Positions 60,739-64,000 of a stretch of 64,000 nucleotides of DNA are shown here, one piece after another. A program made the translations under genes and the position numbers. Position 1 is the stretch's first letter. Every line of letters begins with the position of its first letter. The stretch is from assembly GCF_048773025.1 (NCBI RefSeq), contig NC_133539.1, forward strand, positions 35,599,001 to 35,663,000, written 5' to 3'. The DNA comes from Camelus bactrianus (taxonomy: Eukaryota > Chordata > Mammalia > Artiodactyla > Camelidae). Under the pieces are notes generated by a model. It saw only the letters and a list, made by a program, of their open reading frames with translations. It was not told the origin of the DNA and searched no databases.

Positions 60739-63670
60739 CTAAAGTTACCCAACGTGTATAAAAAATGAGAGTAGGGATCAGATCTCTCTCTCAGGTACTT
60801 TATAATTCTCCAGTCCACACTGGACTGCAAGTTACATGGAATAATGTGGAATATATTGCCATTTGTGGAAAATTATGCAACAGACTAGCCATCTGCCTTC
60901 AAATCTCCTAGAATGTTGAACTTTGGGGTATCAAACTTACCATAACAAATACTATACCTTTTTATTCTTGTTAAATTTCATTCTCATTTGCTTTTGATCT
61001 AACACTTGAAATTTATAATTATTTTCTGCTCAAAGCTCTAAATTTTAAGCATGCTTACTTTATTTTTGATGTTTTGATTTCATTTATTAAAATGTCATTG
61101 GTGTAAACTCATGAATAGATATATTCACCTAGCAGATAAATGTTACTTATTTTCAGCCAGCATTTGAGTCTTACTTATGCATAGATATTTTTTATGTTTT
61201 AAAATTTTACTTATCTTCATCTTACAAAGGAATGGAGTAACATTCATGTATATAGACTAAAAATATTTATTAAATTATTGCTGGCATTTTTAGATTGGTA
61301 AAATATCTACAACAGTCATATTGAGACAACTGATATGGAATGCATATTATTTATGGAGTCAGATGAAAATCTTTATAGCATTCTGCAAAATCTGAAATGC
61401 TTAATCCAACAATGATCCCATCCTATGAGATATTTTAATAATTTTATAGATACTATCAAAAATTGATAATCAGTGATTCTTATACTTACTATCATTATGA
61501 GACTAATAGAATTATTAAGTCATAGCATGAGGGGAAAGAAGAGTATATTAGAAAATTATATGATTTTTAAAAAACTATTATGCTAGATATTAGCTCATTC
61601 TTATTTGGTATTTACATATATTCTAAAAATTAGATTTAATGTATTATTTTCTAAAAATGAACTGTATGTTTTTTTAATTCTCAAAATTATCATAGATCTT
61701 CAGTAAAATCTACTACTCTAAGTTTATAAAATAATTAATCTTATTCTCTCTCAAGAAAAACTACACACTCCTCCAAGAAACAAGGTATTGTAAATAGGAG
61801 AGCTAAAAAGTCAGACTCCTGTTTTAAACTGTGGGGATGCAGAAAGGAAGGGGGAAAAGCAGTTACTTCTTTGGACATCCCAGACTAGTCAGGATAATTA
61901 AGCAGTTGAAGGATCACAGAAAATGGAGTGACCGAAGTGGCCTAGAAGAGCCTCACGTGTTCTACCAATGAGTTCACAATTGACCAGGATGTTCAACCAA
62001 GAAGTGTGCTAGTTACAAAAAGCAGGTAGGGAAAAAGCCTCCCACGAAAAACGAATAGCATGTATTTAGGGAAAAGGGAATTCAGTGCAAGTCAATGAAC
62101 ATTCACTGAGTTCCTCCTCTGCACAGTTGCAATATAGTATCTAAACAACACAGTTGCTCTCAGCAGTGAACACAGGCCCGTGTGGCTTCTTCTCATTATC
62201 TTCACCTTGTAATCTATTCAGCTTTTCATAGGCTTATGATTTCAAATTATAGTTTGGGCACACTAATTTTATTTATGGCAATGTATAGGACAAGAGCTAT
62301 TGAATTTAAAGATTTTGTGATAACAGGTACCCTCACCCTTCCTCAGTCTCTATAATAATATTATGAGCTCAGAAGGAATCTCTCCTGCAGTTTGATTTCA
62401 AATGAAGTATGTACTATGAATATTTTTTTCTCACTTAAAGCCAGAGTGACTCCTTGTTGTTTGCCAATCATGGAAAATGTTTTATATAATGCTTCTTACT
62501 CTGATACAATTTTAGCAATAATAGCAACAAATGCTATCCCTTACATCTTCATTTAATAAATTCTTTATGCAAATAATACAAGTGCGCTAAAAAATATGCT
62601 CTCCATTTGAAGGGAATTGGAATGAAAGAAAGGGCAACACATTTATTAAGTACTCTATCAAAGATTAGACACTTTATTAGTTGCCTTAAGTATATTATAA
62701 ATCTATTGCCAATGACAAAAAAATTCCCTAAATAATAATGAATAATCCTCAATCACCTTTATTCTCTTCCTTCTCCAGTGATGGATGGTGTCATTTATAA
62801 GATGGCAGGCTAAGGGCAGGATGAGAGTCTGGAATGTATGATTATCACTTCATTCTCAGAGCAAAGCCAATCAGTCTAAAACACTACCTGGAAGCAGATA
62901 ATGAAAGTCATCTGATGAGAAAGCTAAATGTTCCAGGGTTAAAATTCTAGGGTTAAAAGCTAATTATCTAGGGATTTGAACGAAATATCGAGCAAAAGCA
63001 AACAACACTTACTCATTGACACTTTCTTCTAAATAAAGAGTTCAAATTAGCCCCAGTTGTTCATTTAGAATGAGTTGCATGGATATCATATGGGAAAATA
63101 TGAATTAAGAGTTTCCTATTTGTAATTAAAATAAATATATTTACTTTTGAGTATATGAACTTACTGAACAGTGACCTAGAACAGAGCCCAGCAACTAAGA
63201 AAATGACTAGTACACTAAAAAGTTGATCAGTGAAAAGTTCTAGGAAAGTTCATGAAACATTTAATTTGCAAACTGATTTAATTGTTGAGCTGATTGAATA
63301 CCACTTATTTACCTTTCATGTGTTCAGAATAACAAGTTTGGAATCAAATGGAAAATAATCAAAATTTCCCCTTTCCTTATGCTTTCCTATAAGCAAAGCA
63401 ACAACTCAAGCTTTGATGCAGTTAGGAGCCAGAGCAAAGCTTAGAGTAAAATCCTTGATGACAAACTAGTGAATAAGGCCATGACCTGCACTTCTCAAGC
63501 TAACAAATATTGTAATGAAAGCTCTCTGTCATTTCCCAGCTGACTACTGTGCCAAAGCCAGAATATTCTGTTAAGAATTAGTCCAAAGTTAAAGATAATG
63601 TAAGAATTATTAGATCAGCCAATGAGTTTCAAAATTGTTACACTGAAAACTTTGAAGCTGCTATTACAAT

Positions 63671-63698
63671 TGTGTCTGTGTGTGTGTGTGGTGTGTGA
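63671..63698. repeat. Short (TG)n repeat
   Basis: tgtgtctgtgtgtgtgtgtg followed by gtgtgtga; interrupted TG repeat. Confidence 0.85.
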
Positions 63699-64000
63699 GG
63701 CTGCAGCAGTTACAAAACGTATTAGCAAGGGAGGAGAATTCAATATGTATGTGTTTTGATTAAAATAATTTACCATACATTTTCCCAAACGTGTTTCTTC
63801 TTTTGTGTGTGGGTATTAAACAATGTTTCAACAAGATTTGCACAGTGAAAGCAAATAGACAGCGTTTGATTGGAAAATTGGTCTGGAAATAATTTGCTTG
63901 AATCTGTAACCATGTGCTGCGTTAGAAAACACACTGCACAAGTCTCAGTCAAGGACTGTAAGAGCGAAGCTCCCACTGAAGAGACGGGTGTGGCAGCAGT

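Larger units (their letters stand above)
1..64000 (+). other. EPHA3: Interior of the EPHA3 gene (intron 5 to intron 13)
   Basis: The whole window is read as one transcription unit on the + strand. Eight exons have matching intron phases (entry phase then exit phase: 1-0, 0-1, 1-2, 2-1, 1-1, 1-1, 1-0, 0-0), so they splice into one open frame. The product is a type I membrane receptor tyrosine kinase that binds GPI-anchored ephrin-A ligands, ephrin-A5 among the best known, on neighbouring cells. It drives cell repulsion, axon guidance and cardiac cushion development. EPHA3 is preferred over the close paralogues EPHA5, EPHA4 and EPHA7 by its own residues: [14 protein letters not shown] and [19 protein letters not shown] in the second fibronectin domain, SFSISGE before the membrane helix, and LPSKKEIS in the kinase N-lobe. 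Promoter, first five exons and last exons are outside the window, so expression control cannot be judged here. Confidence 0.97.
49886..64000 (+). other. EPHA3: EPHA3 intron 13 (5' part)
   Basis: More than 14.1 kb of phase-0 intron, with no following exon found. It holds two successive old L1 3' regions (50.25-51.58 kb), a probable LTR fossil (about 52.6-53.4), a hAT-like trace (54.77-54.85), an L2-like element (56.55-56.85), an unrecognised GC-balanced block (58.0-59.5) containing a MIR, a MER20 (60.54-60.74) and a TG repeat (63.67-63.70). The stretches 55-56.5 and 61-63.6 kb are AT-rich with nothing I can name. Confidence 0.87.

Noticed and set aside
1-64000. CRISPR array, operon, phage or other prokaryotic system
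   Set aside because: Split exons with GT-AG introns, mammalian SINEs and LINEs show this is vertebrate nuclear DNA; no regular spaced repeats were seen.

Overview
This is mammalian nuclear DNA from inside one large gene, the Eph receptor tyrosine kinase EPHA3, transcribed on the + strand. Eight coding exons (1,040 nt, about 346 codons) with consensus splice sites lie in roughly 63 kb of AT-rich, repeat-filled intron. Joined in order they give an uninterrupted reading frame: second fibronectin type III domain, transmembrane helix, juxtamembrane segment and the kinase domain through the activation-loop tyrosine. Counted against the human EPHA3 numbering I remember, the exons carry no insertions or deletions: Y596, Y602, K653, T699, D746, D764 and Y779 all fall where expected. 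By human numbering these are exons 6-13. Exons 1-5 lie upstream of the window, and exon 14 onward (GGKIPIRW, kinase C-lobe, SAM domain, PDZ-binding tail) lies downstream.

The organism is most likely a camelid (camel, llama or alpaca). A tRNA-Ala-derived SINE of the camelid vic-1 type sits at about 19.71-19.87 kb, and three L1 3' ends are of the type seen in even-toed ungulates. Species cannot be settled from the window.

Layout: 1-15,588 end of intron 5 (L1, L2, two probable retroviral LTR fossils, a CA microsatellite and a 49-bp inverted repeat); exon 6 at 15,589-15,713; exon 7 at 18,509-18,671; intron 7 (vic-1 SINE, Tigger-like transposon, LTR fossil, MIRs, a CpG-rich block, two adjacent hAT elements); exons 8 and 9 at 25,816-25,918 and 26,614-26,678; intron 9 with a well-delimited solitary ERV1-like LTR; exon 10 at 32,729-32,854; intron 10; exon 11 at 38,687-38,872; intron 11 with an L1 ORF2 remnant; exon 12 at 48,018-48,079; exon 13 at 49,676-49,885; then 14 kb of intron 13.

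I found no second intact gene, functional RNA gene, CRISPR array or novel multi-gene system. The points most worth checking are a NAGNAG acceptor at exon 7, a possible secreted read-through product of exon 7, the 49-bp inverted repeat at 3.35/4.06 kb, a protein-like antisense segment at 34.1-34.3 kb, and an unexplained block at 58.0-59.5 kb. Repeat families were recognised by eye from memory of consensus sequences, so their edges are approximate unless a target-site duplication is stated.
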